A stretch of DNA of 64,000 nucleotides from Aphelocoma coerulescens (Eukaryota > Chordata > Aves > Passeriformes > Corvidae). The number at the start of each line of letters is the position of its first letter. Positions within the stretch are counted from its first letter, which is position 1. The notes below the pieces were generated by a model. The model had not been told where the DNA came from, made no database searches, and saw only the letters and a program-made list of their open reading frames with translations. This document shows positions 20,628-36,900 of the stretch, piece by piece. Location of the stretch: contig NC_091020.1 in assembly GCF_041296385.1 (NCBI RefSeq), forward strand, positions 31,576,001 through 31,640,000. Reading direction: 5' to 3'. A program made the translations under genes and the position numbers.

Positions 20628-21872
20628 TGACACAGTCTGAGCAGTAACAGGGTACCACAGAGAGGCTGCAGAAACAAGGACTACCAAGCTCATCTGTGGA
20701 TGGGATGACTGCATTCTCTATTCCTTCAAACTGTGTTTATTTGGGCTTGCTTCTCCATGAGATTCATCATGGTCATCCTGAGCCCTTTCCAAGGTTTTAT
20801 GGCCAAGGGAGCAGTATCTATTCTCAGGAGACTTTGAATGTTAGTTTGCAGTCAAGAATGCATTTCTGTCTTTTATAACCTTGTAGAAAAAAATAAAAAG
20901 GACTTGATGATGCAAGAATCTGATTGTCTCCTGCAAGGAACTGCAAACCCCACGCTTCCATTGTCTTTGGTGAGAGCTGGGGGTAAGCAGGACAAAGATT
21001 ATGCAATGAAATTATTGTGACACTCAAATGTTGTCCCAGCCCATCTCACTAACTTTATTAGCAGCTTTTCCCCCGGGGTGCCAGGGTATCCAGCTTTTCT
21101 TAATACTGTTGAGCTGTTCTTTAAGATGTTTTCTCACTCTTTCAGCTGGTAGTCATTTTTGTAGCACAATAGCCATGTCTGACAATGGAAATCCTCAATC
21201 CCTCTGAGAAATCTCAAAGCTGTGTCTGAATTCATCAATGTCTTGTTGACATCCATCTTTAGAAGGCTGAATTGTAATTTGGAAAAGGATGTGGCCTTTT
21301 TCTGGATGCTGTTTGCTAACGGGTGAAGTCTCCTTTGGACACAATGACATATCTGTGTTTGCTGGTAGAGGGAGAACGAAGGGGAGGAAAGGTCAACAAA
21401 TAGGTAGGGAGAGTTTCACCAATGTCTTGTGCAACAGGCAAGCAAAGAGCAGATCCACAGCACTCTTGTTGGCTGGCTGCATGAAGAGACACTGAAGTCT
21501 CCTTGCAAAATATTAATGGTAGCACTGCCAAGTATCATGCCTGGAAGTCATTAACTCACAGTGCACCAAGTCATTCCCAAATCCTCGGGGTGGTAATTAA
21601 CTGACATCACTGTTGATAGATGCTCCAAACCATTTGCTGCCCTTAATTGGTGATGCAGAGCCCCCAGTGAAGCCAGCATGGGAGGATCTGGGGCAGCCGT
21701 GGGCTCTCACAGACCGTCCCATGTGCCCCAACAGGCTGCCTTCTCTCCTCAGGTAGCATCTCAGCTCCCACCAGGTGGGGAGCAGCATCTGCTGGAGTGG
21801 CAGAGAATTTGTGTGGGTCCTGCTGTTAATCTGAAATGGAGATGTGAGGCAAAAATTATATCTTGCTGCTTG

Positions 21873-21932
21873 AGGCACAGAATCAGAATAGTTTGGGGAC
21901 CTTTAAAGATCACCTAGTCCAAGCCCCCTTTT
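21873..21932 (-). mobile_element. CR1 LINE 3'-end remnant
   Basis: A roughly 60-bp stretch with cacagaatcagaat followed by tttaaagatcacctagtcca, the reverse complement of the CR1 3' terminus. Short and degraded; recognised by familiarity only. Confidence 0.6.
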
Positions 21933-23311
21933 CTGGCTGACATACCTGTAGAAACCCTTCTTTTTATTCTTTATGTCCCTTGCATAACAGAAAGAATATA
22001 TACTTTGAAAATAACCATGAGAACTTAAAGCTGAGAAGAATTGAATGTAGTATTGATGGGATAGCACTGTAGTTGACCTACCACACTCCCAGGGGAGCAG
22101 ACAGTCATCACACTGTAGTGGTCATTTTCATCTTCCAGCCATGGAGACTATGGTTTCAGGGAGTCAGGACCTCAGCAGATCATCTAGTTAATTCTCTTCC
22201 TCAGGGAAGCATGGACTATATATAAATTATTCCTCAAAACTAGATCACTGCTGCTTCCCTGTCCAACCACGTGGCATGTTTATTGAGGTGGTTTGTGCAA
22301 ACTATTAATAGATCCAAAGATAACCTTTTCCTTTCTGAGCATTAATATCTTAAGACAGGAAGAGTCTTAGTCCTGATGCTGAGTGGGATGACATTTGTGG
22401 TTTCCCATCCAAAAGTAATTTATTTTATCAAGTGATGTCTTTTAAAAAATCCATTATTCAAACATATTTTCTTCAATTCTTTTTGCTTTTTTATATTGAA
22501 AGCCATAACTTTTGTTGCTTTGCATCAGCATCTTAACAAGGAAACAAAAGAGTAATAAAGTACCCATCATATCTGCAAAATGAAGAAAAAAGTTGCAATA
22601 CATAAATGAAACCTGAGCCTTCACCAAGATCCAACACAAAAGGCTTTCCCATAGTGGACTCTTGAGAGCAGGAGTGAGGAAATGTTCCCCACCATGTTGC
22701 CCAACCTTCTTCTCTTCAGAGCTTACTCCATGAGCTAATAGCATCACCACCAGGAAAGACATTGTCTTTATTCATTTACTCATATGCAAACCCTCTAGTG
22801 TCACCCCACGTCAACCTTCCCCTCCTGGATGTTTGTGTCCTTTTGCATTTTTGCAGGCACATATCATAGCTCCCATTAATCATCAGCCATCCATATTTCA
22901 TTTTGTAAGTAATTTCCCATAAATCAGACCTCCTTTTGGACTGAAATGGAGATGAATAACAAATAATTAGGAACAGGGGCAGCTGGCTTTCTGGGAAGCT
23001 CCCCAACCCATAGTTCCCATATAACATAGCTGTTCCTGGTGTGTTTTTTCTCTGAAAAATATCCAGTCTTTCTAGGAAATGCTCCATGTTTGTTGTTGCT
23101 GTGCCCTGTCCTTCACTGATGTACATGTGTGTTTGCCCTGACAAGTGCAGTCATGCATCCAAAGATGTGACTTGAAGTGCATTCAAGTCAGCAGTGTTGG
23201 ATGGGCCCACATTGCTGTGCTGCTCTGTCACTCTCTCAGTGTCCTGCTTGTCTGAATTTCCCACAAATTTGTCTTCCCTGATGCCTTTCATGCCTGAAGC
23301 TCCCATTTTAC

Positions 23312-23640
23312 TCTACCCAAGGGATCTGTGATGGGAGGGTGTAAAGAAGACAGAGCCAAACTCTTGGTTTGGTGTCCTGTAACAGGACAGGAAGCAACGG
23401 AAACAGAGACACAGGAGTGTTCAGTTCCCTCTGAACACTGGGAAACATTTTTTCCATGGTGAAGGTAGCCAAATAGTGGAACAGGTTACCTAGAAAGGCT
23501 GTGTAGTCTCCACACTTCAAGATACACAAAGCCCAACTGGACAAGGTCTGGAACAATCTGCTCTAGGAGACTCTGCTTTGAGCAGGGGGATTGGACTAGA
23601 CAATGTCCAAATGTGGCTTCCAGCTTCAGCTGTTCCATGT
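23312..23640 (+). mobile_element. CR1 LINE fragment, sense
   Basis: It follows the order of the CR1 3' region: gggagggtgt, then aagaagacagagcc, cctgtaacaggacagg, ttccctctgaacac, ggaacaggtta, ctgctctaggaga and finally ggattggactagacaatgtcc. A 5'-truncated, mutated copy without the terminal octamer repeats. Confidence 0.8.
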
Positions 23641-26178
23641 TTCTCATCTCCATTCCCTTTTCAAAGTGCATCCCCAACCAACTAAAAGATAATGGTTTCT
23701 GTTTTCCTTAAAAGCAATTTCTTCCTGTTCCTCACTCACCATCAGGAATTCTGTCATCATACAGCTACTCCTGCTGCTGCCATCCCTCCTTTCTGCTGTC
23801 ATCCCATGGAAATCAACATTATGAGTTTATCAGTTTATCAGTGCCCAAGGATAACTGCTCTTTCATCTCTTCTCTCATTTAGGAATTGACCATAATATTG
23901 CTTTTCCACTCTCTAAAAATTGCTTTAAATAATATGTTTACTTCAGTGTCAGGGCTGAACTTTATCTAGGTGATTCCCTAAACTGCTTGATCAGCTGGGT
24001 CAATGGAAATGGTTTTAGCATTCCCCTTGTCTCCTTTCATGAGCAACAAGTTTTTGCTTCCCTTACTCGTATAATTTTAGGACTAACATCTTAGGACTTG
24101 GAATTATTTATTACATGGTATGATCTGGATATGAACTGACAGATCACACGAAGATAAAGTAGCGCTTTGGGGACTTTGGGCTTTTTTTAGCAATCCTCAC
24201 AACAGTTGTTTCTTTTAGTAAAGGAAGCAAAACAAAGTAATGGAAAAAAGTCTCAGACACTGCACAGTTTGAATCCCCAGGGGGGATCAAATGAGTGACA
24301 TGAAAGTATCAGAGAGCTCTTTATATCAAGTTCTTGATGTAACTTCACTGCTGCTGATCAAGACTCTCTCTTTGAAAGTCCTGTTCTAGTCATGCTCTGC
24401 CCATGAACTCTGTAGATTAAACCCTAACTGTCCGGTGTCATCTGGAGCCATCGTTACCAGAACACAAAGCTCTGCTGTTTGGCATCAACTTCATGCATGA
24501 TTGGGTGGCCCAGGCCATCTCCAGATTTGAAACTCTCTGAATTATCTGCAGGCTCTACTGTAGAATTACGTTTAAATTATGTTCCATGGGGTCCCTTGCA
24601 CTGCTGTCCCAGGAGGACTTGTCATCAGCCTGATGGAGTTGCTTTTGTTCTGCTCTCTATTCATATTAAATAAACCCTTTGAAGCTGAATTAAACAAAAG
24701 TGTGGAGATGACTCAAAACATACTGTTGTTACCTCCATTTTCTTTTCCATGTCAGATTCCCAAATGGGATGCATATTTCAGGCTCTTGCACGGGTTTACT
24801 ATTGCAGAAAGCTTCTGGGGCTGCAGGAAAAGGTAAAAGACTCATTATTCCTAGGAGAAAGGAAGGATTTTCTCTTCTGGAAAATATTCTAGTCCATGCT
24901 ATGTCTTTATACCCACAACAGAAGCCAGGAAGAATGTCTGGTTTCACCTGTTGCCATCTCTAGAGCTGGCTGCATCTACAGCTTTTCAAATTCCATTCAT
25001 TTATTACATTTTTCTCCATTGTGACTCTTCTGGAACTCTCAAGAGACTGGCAGCTGCTCCCCTGCAGGGGGGTTTTGCAGGAGAATCCTCTCCTTTCTGT
25101 GGTCTTTCAGTCCCAGCCTATTCCCAGTGGCCCATTCCCTTTTGTGTCTTTCAGCCAGCAGTGGCCAGCCACCCACAACCAACTGCATTCATGCTCCAGA
25201 AACTTCCTTCTTGCATCTGAAGTTACTGAATACTCCCTTGTTTGTCATGGAGGAGCCCAGGAATCCCCAGGCAGCCTTTTTCTATCCTCAGCTACCCTCT
25301 TCTCTGACCACTCCAAACATCTGACAGCCTGACAAGGGTAAATTCACAGATCAGCTTGGTCTCCCCAGCTAGTCCAGAATCCACATTGCAGAGATGGGAA
25401 GTAACCCCCCTTTTCATCCCTTCAGAGCTGACTTGAGAGCAGATGCTGCAGAGGTCTCCTGTATCTTCTCTAGGCAAGTCCAAATCTGTCTCTTCCTACC
25501 ACCACTTGCTCCTCAGCTGTTCCTGAGAGGTCCAAGGTATCATTTCCAAAAGCATATCAGAGCCATGGGTACTAAAAATGGCCTTTCTGCCTTCAGATTC
25601 TTCTTTCCAACTGTCAGGAAAGTCCTATTGACATGAGAATAAAATATTAAAAGAACTTTTGATTTCTTTGCCCAACCAGACTAGAGCAAGCCCAATTCTG
25701 ACTGGGAATTCCAAAGTGACCTTCTTCACACAGGCTAGAGCATATAAATGTTGGGACTAATAAGACCCAAAAAACCCTCACAGCAAAAATCCTAGTCTCA
25801 GGACCATGAGAACTCAAAGTCTAATGCAATTATTTGAAAGCAAAGTATCCCTCTTTCTTCTAGCCAGGGAAAGCAAAGTCGAGAAAAGTGCTCTGAGAAA
25901 GATCTTTTGCAGTGAGCCAGATGGATGTGGTACAGTATCATGTGAATCTGTGTGCTCAGAGAATGGCAAGGCACAGGGATGTTTCCTCAAGTCTTTTTAC
26001 ATTTATGGATCAGCCACTTGTGGTGATCTGTCAGCCCAGATGTCACCACCTAGACAACAGCATCAGAGGCAAAGTGTGGGGAAGAAAGGGATGTTGCTAT
26101 TTGGAAGCAGAAAGTTGCTATTGTAGCCAGCACCAGTGGCTTTAAACTCGTTCATCTGACTGTTCAGTCTCCTGCTAT

Positions 26179-26204
26179 TGCTGCTGCTGCTGCTGCTGCT
26201 GCTG
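26179..26204 (+). repeat. (GCT)n trinucleotide repeat
   Basis: About eight and a half GCT/TGC units in the GRK5 intron. Pure units are potentially polymorphic. The alanine run in an overlapping minus-strand frame is a by-product. Confidence 0.9.
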
Positions 26205-26653
26205 AGGCAGAAAGACCTGAGCAGAAAACTCTTCTGTCCACAAACCCCTTCACCCCCATTTCTGGCTTGGCTGCTGCCACTGCAGCTTGCTCAGGACCGG
26301 CTGAAGGGTGGCCTCTGAACACGTGGGACGCACAGATTGCCAAAGCCATTTGCCATCTCAGGCTGGAAATGAGGCCCCCAGCAACACAGAAGCAGAACTG
26401 AGGTGGCTGTTGGAAGTCAGATAAGAAAATCACAAATGCCCCCTTGGTAGCCATGCCCAGTGGCAGCAGAGCATTCAGAGAAGCCTGAAGATCTGTGACA
26501 CTGTAAACCCCTGATAAGGACGAGAAACCTCAGCTCTAGCCAGGCACCAGAGGAAAGATCACAACATGACATTAGCAACAAACAATTATTTCCGAGTTCC
26601 CCCTCGGTGAGACGATGTGGCTGAGGCAGCAGCCCAGGCAGAAGCTGCTGGGG

Positions 26654-26702
26654 CACACAAGCCCTGAGCTGAGCCCACAAGCCCTGAGCTGAGCCCACAA
26701 GC
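26654..26702 (+). repeat. 21-bp perfect tandem duplication
   Basis: The unit beginning cacaagccctgagctgagcc occurs twice in succession with a partial third copy (cacaagc). A small, recent duplication next to the CpG-rich block. Confidence 0.85.
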
Positions 26703-26729
26703 AGCATCTCCAGGCAGCCTTGCCCCAGT

Positions 26730-27195
26730 GGGGAGCGTGCCTGGCTCCCGGTCCTGCTCCTGCAGGGCTGCGCCGGGAGCGCGGGACTCGTCCCCAGCCT
26801 TCCCAAAGGTGTTTGCATCCTGCCATCCGCAGCTGGGGTGGTCCCGGGAACTCTCCCGGGGATGCTCCCGCGGGCTCGGTGCCTGCCCGGGGTCAGAGAA
26901 CCCAGCCCAGCCCCTGCCCCGCCTGGTGCCGAGCCCCCCGGGGGCTTCGCTGATGCTTTCGGTGCCATTCCCGTGCACAGCCCGGTAATGGGCAGGGGCG
27001 AGGGGCGAGCGCTGCTTCTCGGCCCGACTGCGGGGCAGCAAAGCCGGGGACAGAGGCGGAGGAGCGACGGGAGCTTTCCCGTCCCCTGTGCCCCGGGAAA
27101 AGTCCCCGGGGCCGCTCCCCGGAGCAGCGATCGCCGCCCGGCCCCGCCGCGCTGCCCTTTCCTCTGCTGCCTCCCGGCGGCACCGCCCGAGCGGC
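26730..27195. promoter_or_regulatory. Intragenic CpG island-like block
   Basis: A sharply GC- and CpG-rich block in an otherwise AT-balanced intron, with repeated CCGGG/CCCGG motifs, GC-box-like ggggcgag and the CpG clusters gcgagcgc and gccgcccgg. It ends at a CR1 fragment. No TATA box or GRK exon is seen. It could be an intragenic promoter or enhancer, or simply GC-rich DNA. A 262-codon minus-strand frame (26417-27205) runs through it but its low-complexity Pro/Gly/Arg composition looks like a GC by-product. Confidence 0.45.
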
Positions 27196-27199
27196 TCAG

Positions 27200-27545
27200 G
27201 AGCACTGATGGAATCGCAGGAAGGTTTGTGTTGAAGGGATCTTAAACACCAGCCGGTCTAACCCTCTGCCGTGGGCCTGGTCTACCGGACCACGCTGCTC
27301 CAAGCCCTGTCCAAGCCTGGAGATGGGCACCTCCAGGGATGGGGCAGCCACAGTTTCTCTGGGCAACCTGTGCCAGGACCTCATCACCCTCACAGGGAAG
27401 AATTTCTTCCTTATATCCAATCTAAACCTGCCCTCCTCCAGTTTAAAGCCATTCCCCCTTGCCCACGTTGTGGCATGCCCTTATCCAAGGCCCCTCTCCA
27501 GCTCTCTTGCACTGGAAGGTGCCGCAGAGTCTCCCCTATAAATAT
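27200..27545 (-). mobile_element. CR1 LINE fragment, antisense
   Basis: Starts with gatggaatcgcagg and tgttgaagggatcttaaa, then gggcaacctgtgccagga, cagggaagaatttcttcctt and tttaaagccattcccccttg, the reverse complement of the CR1 3' region. It abuts the CpG-rich block. Confidence 0.85.
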
Positions 27546-28139
27546 CACAGTGCTTCTGTTCATTGAGTTGCTTATCTGACAGACCAAAGATGCTGAGTTC
27601 AGTTGGTGTCCATTGGTACCCAGGAAACAGGCAGGACTTGCTGCAGCAGGTAGAGGTTGTACAATGCCCTTCTCTGAAAGCAAGCAAGGCAGAACTGAGG
27701 ATAGTTACTGGGCACTGGCTCTGTGGATGGAACACCCCTTGAGCTCAGCAGAAATAAGCCCACGAGGTTCAGTGTGTCGTGTGATGCCCTAGAATGTAGT
27801 GCAGTGGGTGAAGGAAATACATTTTTTGTATTTTTGTTTTTTCCTAAGCACCTGTTCTTCTGAGGGAAAACTATTCTCACCAGTGTAACAAACAAAACCA
27901 AAAGAACTGAGACAAAGCACATGGAACTTATGAATGTGCATCTTTATATATATTAAAGGTATAGTATATCTTTATACTAGGGTATGTCAGACCTCCCCTT
28001 GAAAGTGTTCACTGAAAGTAGGCCAAAGAAATGGTCTCTATTTTGACTGTAACTACTTTACAGCAGGTGATTTTCAGAGGATTTCACCAGCATGTAGAAC
28101 AGTGCAGTCCTAATCCATTTAACTTCAGCTTTTAAGTAA

Positions 28140-32686
<4,547 letters not shown>

Positions 32687-33390
32687 TTCCAACTCAGTCC
32701 TATGAAACAACATGTTGCATCCTTCCACTATAATCTCTGGAGCTTCTGTGGATGAGAGAACCTCCACCGTTGAGTGAAAAATGAAAATATGGATCTCCCA
32801 AAATGGAGATTTTCTATCCATTCCTTCCAGTGGAGCCTCACATTTTAAGAAGAAATTTCCACTCAGGTCTGTTTTTGGAGGTGGCACTCAAGACTGTGTG
32901 AATCAAATTTGTCTCTTTAGAACATTGCAATAGAAATTCAATGAACATGACTACTTGCACGTATTTAAATAGCATCATACTAGAACTGAATTTTGTCTTT
33001 ATTATTTTTAAAGAAAAGTTTTGTAAATTTCTCTATTGTCTCAGTTTACATTTTGTACATTTGTATTTAAATGAAAGTCAGACTTTGGAGGTGTATATTT
33101 TCCAAGCAGCAGCTGTAAAGCCATGTGTTTTAAGACATTTTTTTAAAAGAAACAAAATGTGACTCAAGACTTCCAGAGCCTCAAACGAGAAATCATTCTT
33201 TTTAGTAATTCTAGAAAATTCTTCATAAATCACTTTATCAGACGGGGGTTTATTGACATGCATTTTTATGGAACAGTTTATTCTTAATTATTTTACATCT
33301 GTATATTTGGTTTACAGCAACACTGCATACATTTCTCCTCTGCATTAGTTTGTAATGTCTCGCATTAAATGCTAAAAGACAACATTTTGA
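32687..33390 (+). other. GRK5 3' untranslated region (proximal)
   Basis: AT-rich sequence after the stop. The most likely cleavage signal is ATTAAA at 33364-33369, which would give a UTR of about 700 nt. A canonical AATAAA at 33926-33931 would give about 1.25 kb. The end is uncertain. Confidence 0.55.
33364..33369 (+). promoter_or_regulatory. Candidate GRK5 polyadenylation signal ATTAAA
   Basis: The common variant hexamer, followed within about 70 bp by G/T-rich sequence (ggtttgtgatga). It is the first plausible hexamer after the GRK5 stop. Confidence 0.45.
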
Positions 33391-33925
33391 TGCATTCAAG
33401 AATGCTACTTGCTATGCTGAAGGTTTGTGATGACTTGGGACCAGCACAGCTGAGATTTGCACTTACTTATGTTGTTATTCCATCAAAGGCTTTTTAGTTA
33501 GAAAGGGAGCCCTGTTTTAAGCTCTTTTCCTTCATTAGTTTTTATGCTGTTTCTAACGACACATAGAACAAAGCTGAGGGAGAGGTGACCAGGAAAGCAA
33601 ATGTCCATTTATTTTTCTAGGACTTCAAACCTGCACCTGCTGAAATGAGAGCAAAACTCAGTGTTCTCCATGCTGCAGTCAAAAGCCCAAGGCCTTTCCA
33701 CAGCTGCCCATATCAGAGAGGTAGCAGGAGAGAAGTTCAGCAGTCTGGCTTGTGCCAACCATGAGATTTGTGACAGCTTTGTAGAGCTGAGCTGTGGAGG
33801 TTTAGAGTGGGATCTGAGCTGCTTTTGGGCAGTAGCAGAACCTACAGGCTGTGGCTGCACTTAAAATACTTCCATGTGTCATGCAAACACCCCCTGACAC
33901 ATGCCCTCAATTAGATCCTCAACTG

Positions 33926-33931
33926 AATAAA
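33926..33931 (+). promoter_or_regulatory. Alternative distal AATAAA signal
   Basis: Canonical hexamer about 1.24 kb after the GRK5 stop. It may define a longer 3' UTR or be a chance match. Confidence 0.3.
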
Positions 33932-36900
33932 ATGCCAGTATGAAATAATAACTCCCACTTCCAGCTCCATCATTCTTTGTCCAGGATCCTTTAGCCATTG
34001 ACAAAAACTCTGTCTGCACTAGGATAAACAGGATCAGGCAGGATCAGTAGCAGTACCTCAGGCATCAAAATCGTGCTCTTCTCAAGTATTTCACTATTTT
34101 TGTTCAGAACTCCAGATCAAAAATATGGTTACTTCCCTTCCACAGGAATTGGAAAACCTTTGTACCCCCAGCTGCAGGCAGGATCTCTACAGCCCAAAGT
34201 GTTCTGTAAAGCATGTTGGATCCCTGTGCTCTTTACAATGTTGGCTGGACTGTCCTGAGGATTTTACACCTTTGGGTCATCAGGAACATCTGAAGGCCAC
34301 CCTGGTGTGTCAGAAATCCTGTTAAACAGTAGTGCAGCTATCCCAGGGTCCAAGGAAGCGACGTTCCAGTGGGAGTCTTAATAGCCAAAATTCATTGGAC
34401 TGCCAGGTGTGTGTTCTATGTGGCCGGTGCTGGGGGGGAAAAAGATGGAGGTTAGTAGTGGCAAATCCCTGAGTGAGAAACACACAGGAGTGACACAGTA
34501 AAGCAGCTTGAAGTCATAAGAGAGAGACAGAACATGGACTTACATAGAGCAGCTGACAGAGAAAAGTCAGGGAAAGAACATGAGGCTTCCGCCAGTCTCC
34601 CATGTTAGATGGTGGCATTGCAGATTGTATAGAAGATGCAAGATTTTAGAGATGTTGCTAATTTGGCATGTGAGGACTAAAATTTTCATTCTTCACCATC
34701 TCCCAGTATTGAGAAATAACAGCAAACCCCTTACTGAAAGGTGGTGGACAAATTGCACATACTGATTGCAGCTGGCCTTGTACCTTTCAGATGCCACCAG
34801 CCTTAGCTAATGGTGGATGAGGTTTTAGCAACAGCAGTGAATGAGTTTGTAGTCCTGCTCTCCTTTCAGCCAGGCCAGTCCTCGCTCAGCAGCTCTAGGA
34901 CTCTGGCACTGGGACTTAGGGACAGTCCAAAGGAAGGATGAGAGCATTCATTCCCTCTGGATGCCTGGAGGACATTATGCTGGGGTTGGATATCCTGAAT
35001 CCTCGAGATGGCCTGGAAGAAGGATGCACCTGAAAGCATCAAGTCTGGGATGGAGTCCTCTGTATCCCACCTCCTTGGAGCAGTGAGAGAGGAAGGGGAG
35101 AGACAGAAAACGACGCCAGTTGAGGGAGATCTCATGCCACATCCCTTGAGTGTCTCTGTCCTGTCTGACAAACTGCAAACAGTGTTACCATGCTGGGGCA
35201 GCAGAACCTTTCACCACCCAGCCCTGGAAGACTTAAAATCCATCAGAAGTGCTAATGAACATTCCTAGGGATCTTCTTGTCACATTTTGCCGACAACAAC
35301 AAAACCTGCAAGATTTCTTTTTTATTGCTTCTTATTTCTGTTGGGATTTTTTTTTTTTTTTAATTTTTTCAGCTTACTTTGCACTCAAAGCTGGAGTAGG
35401 AGCACAGTTCTCACACTTCCATTGTGTGACCAGGTGCAACTTGGGCCCAGAATTTGGGTCTGAAGCCCTGTCAAGGCAGTGCCCTGCACAGCCAGGCTTC
35501 CACAGGCATTTGGCCATTGGCTCTGTGGAGTCAAATTTAAAAACCACTGGGAACTCTGAGAAAAAACTTAACAGCTTCATCATACAACCTTGGAGAGCAT
35601 GTGCAATGAGATTTTTAGTATTTTGATTCCAGGTGAATTTTGAGATGGGTTTGCACATAACAAAGGAGTAGAAAGGAGTAGTTCTGTAATAGCTTTCCAG
35701 ACTGATTCATTTTCTCTATCTCCCTATTAGTTACCATCCAAATTCTTTCCAAAAAAATGTATATGCTCAGATCTGGTTGCTTGTTTTCAATAGGCAGATG
35801 AGCAAACTTAGCTCTTTTTAAGAATCAGAAATCTTTTGCAATCTGATCCTGAATTATGCAAGCGTGTCTTTTATTTTTAAATCTTTGTTGTGTAATCTGA
35901 TGAACACTAATTAGTTGCAGACTTTCATGAGTCAGGTGTTTGCTATTCATTTTCTACAGTGTCTCAAAGTTCACTTTTCCCACTGTTGGGTGAGAGGCTT
36001 TTTTTAAACAAAGGAATAATGAAGGAAAAAAATAACAAGCTCTTAGGTGTGCACTCTTGACCTGGATTATCTAAAAAGAGATTTTTCACAAGAATGGCCG
36101 TGACTCAGATGTTGTTTCTGAACAAAAACCTGCTTGTGAAGCTCAGAAAGGTGTGAAGATAATCAAACTAAGCAGGTACTGGAGATCAAACTGAGTGTTA
36201 GGGAGCTGCAGGATTCAATATCGCAGCGTTCGTGCTGATTAGGGACTCCTCGTTCCTGCCAGTTCAGGGACATAACAGCTCTCTATAAAAACAGCTTGAT
36301 ACCACCTCAATTTGCAGTCACCCCAGAAACTATGGCTGAGAGTGCCATCAGCAGTAGGAATCAAACTTGGCTGACCCAGTAAAGACACTGATTCTTAAGG
36401 TCATTCACCCAGACCTCGGAATCCAGCCTGAGTTCTTTGATCATGTTTCAAATCCATTGGATCTTTTTCAGTGGCCATGCCTCAAACTTAAAAAAAACCA
36501 ACAGGAAACTGACCTGTAATAGTGGTAAAACCCTGGGCAGGATGGGGAAGACACCCAAGCTCTGAGCTCTGGAGGACTGTGTGTAAGTCCCACTTCGCTG
36601 AATCTTCAGCAAGGGTGCAGTGGCACCCTTGTGTGTGGTACCACACTGCTGCACGTCCTTCCTTGGGTCATCCTGTGTTGGTCAGAGTGTCTTCAGTGAC
36701 CTGAGAACTGCACACACAAGGCCATGTTGCACAGAGGGTCTGACACATGGCTCAAAGACAACGTTGTCGCTCTGAGGGTCAGAGGGAACAGCTGGATGAA
36801 GCAATTAGGAATCCCCCCAGCCTGCATGGACAGCATCAGCCAGGTCTGTGTATCCCAGCCTCAGTCAGGAGCTCCCTGCCAAGGCTTTTCTGAAAGAGCA

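Noticed and set aside
26160..26210. Polyalanine-coding GCT repeat
   Set aside because: It lies in an intron, and the frame carrying it has no start context or conservation evidence.
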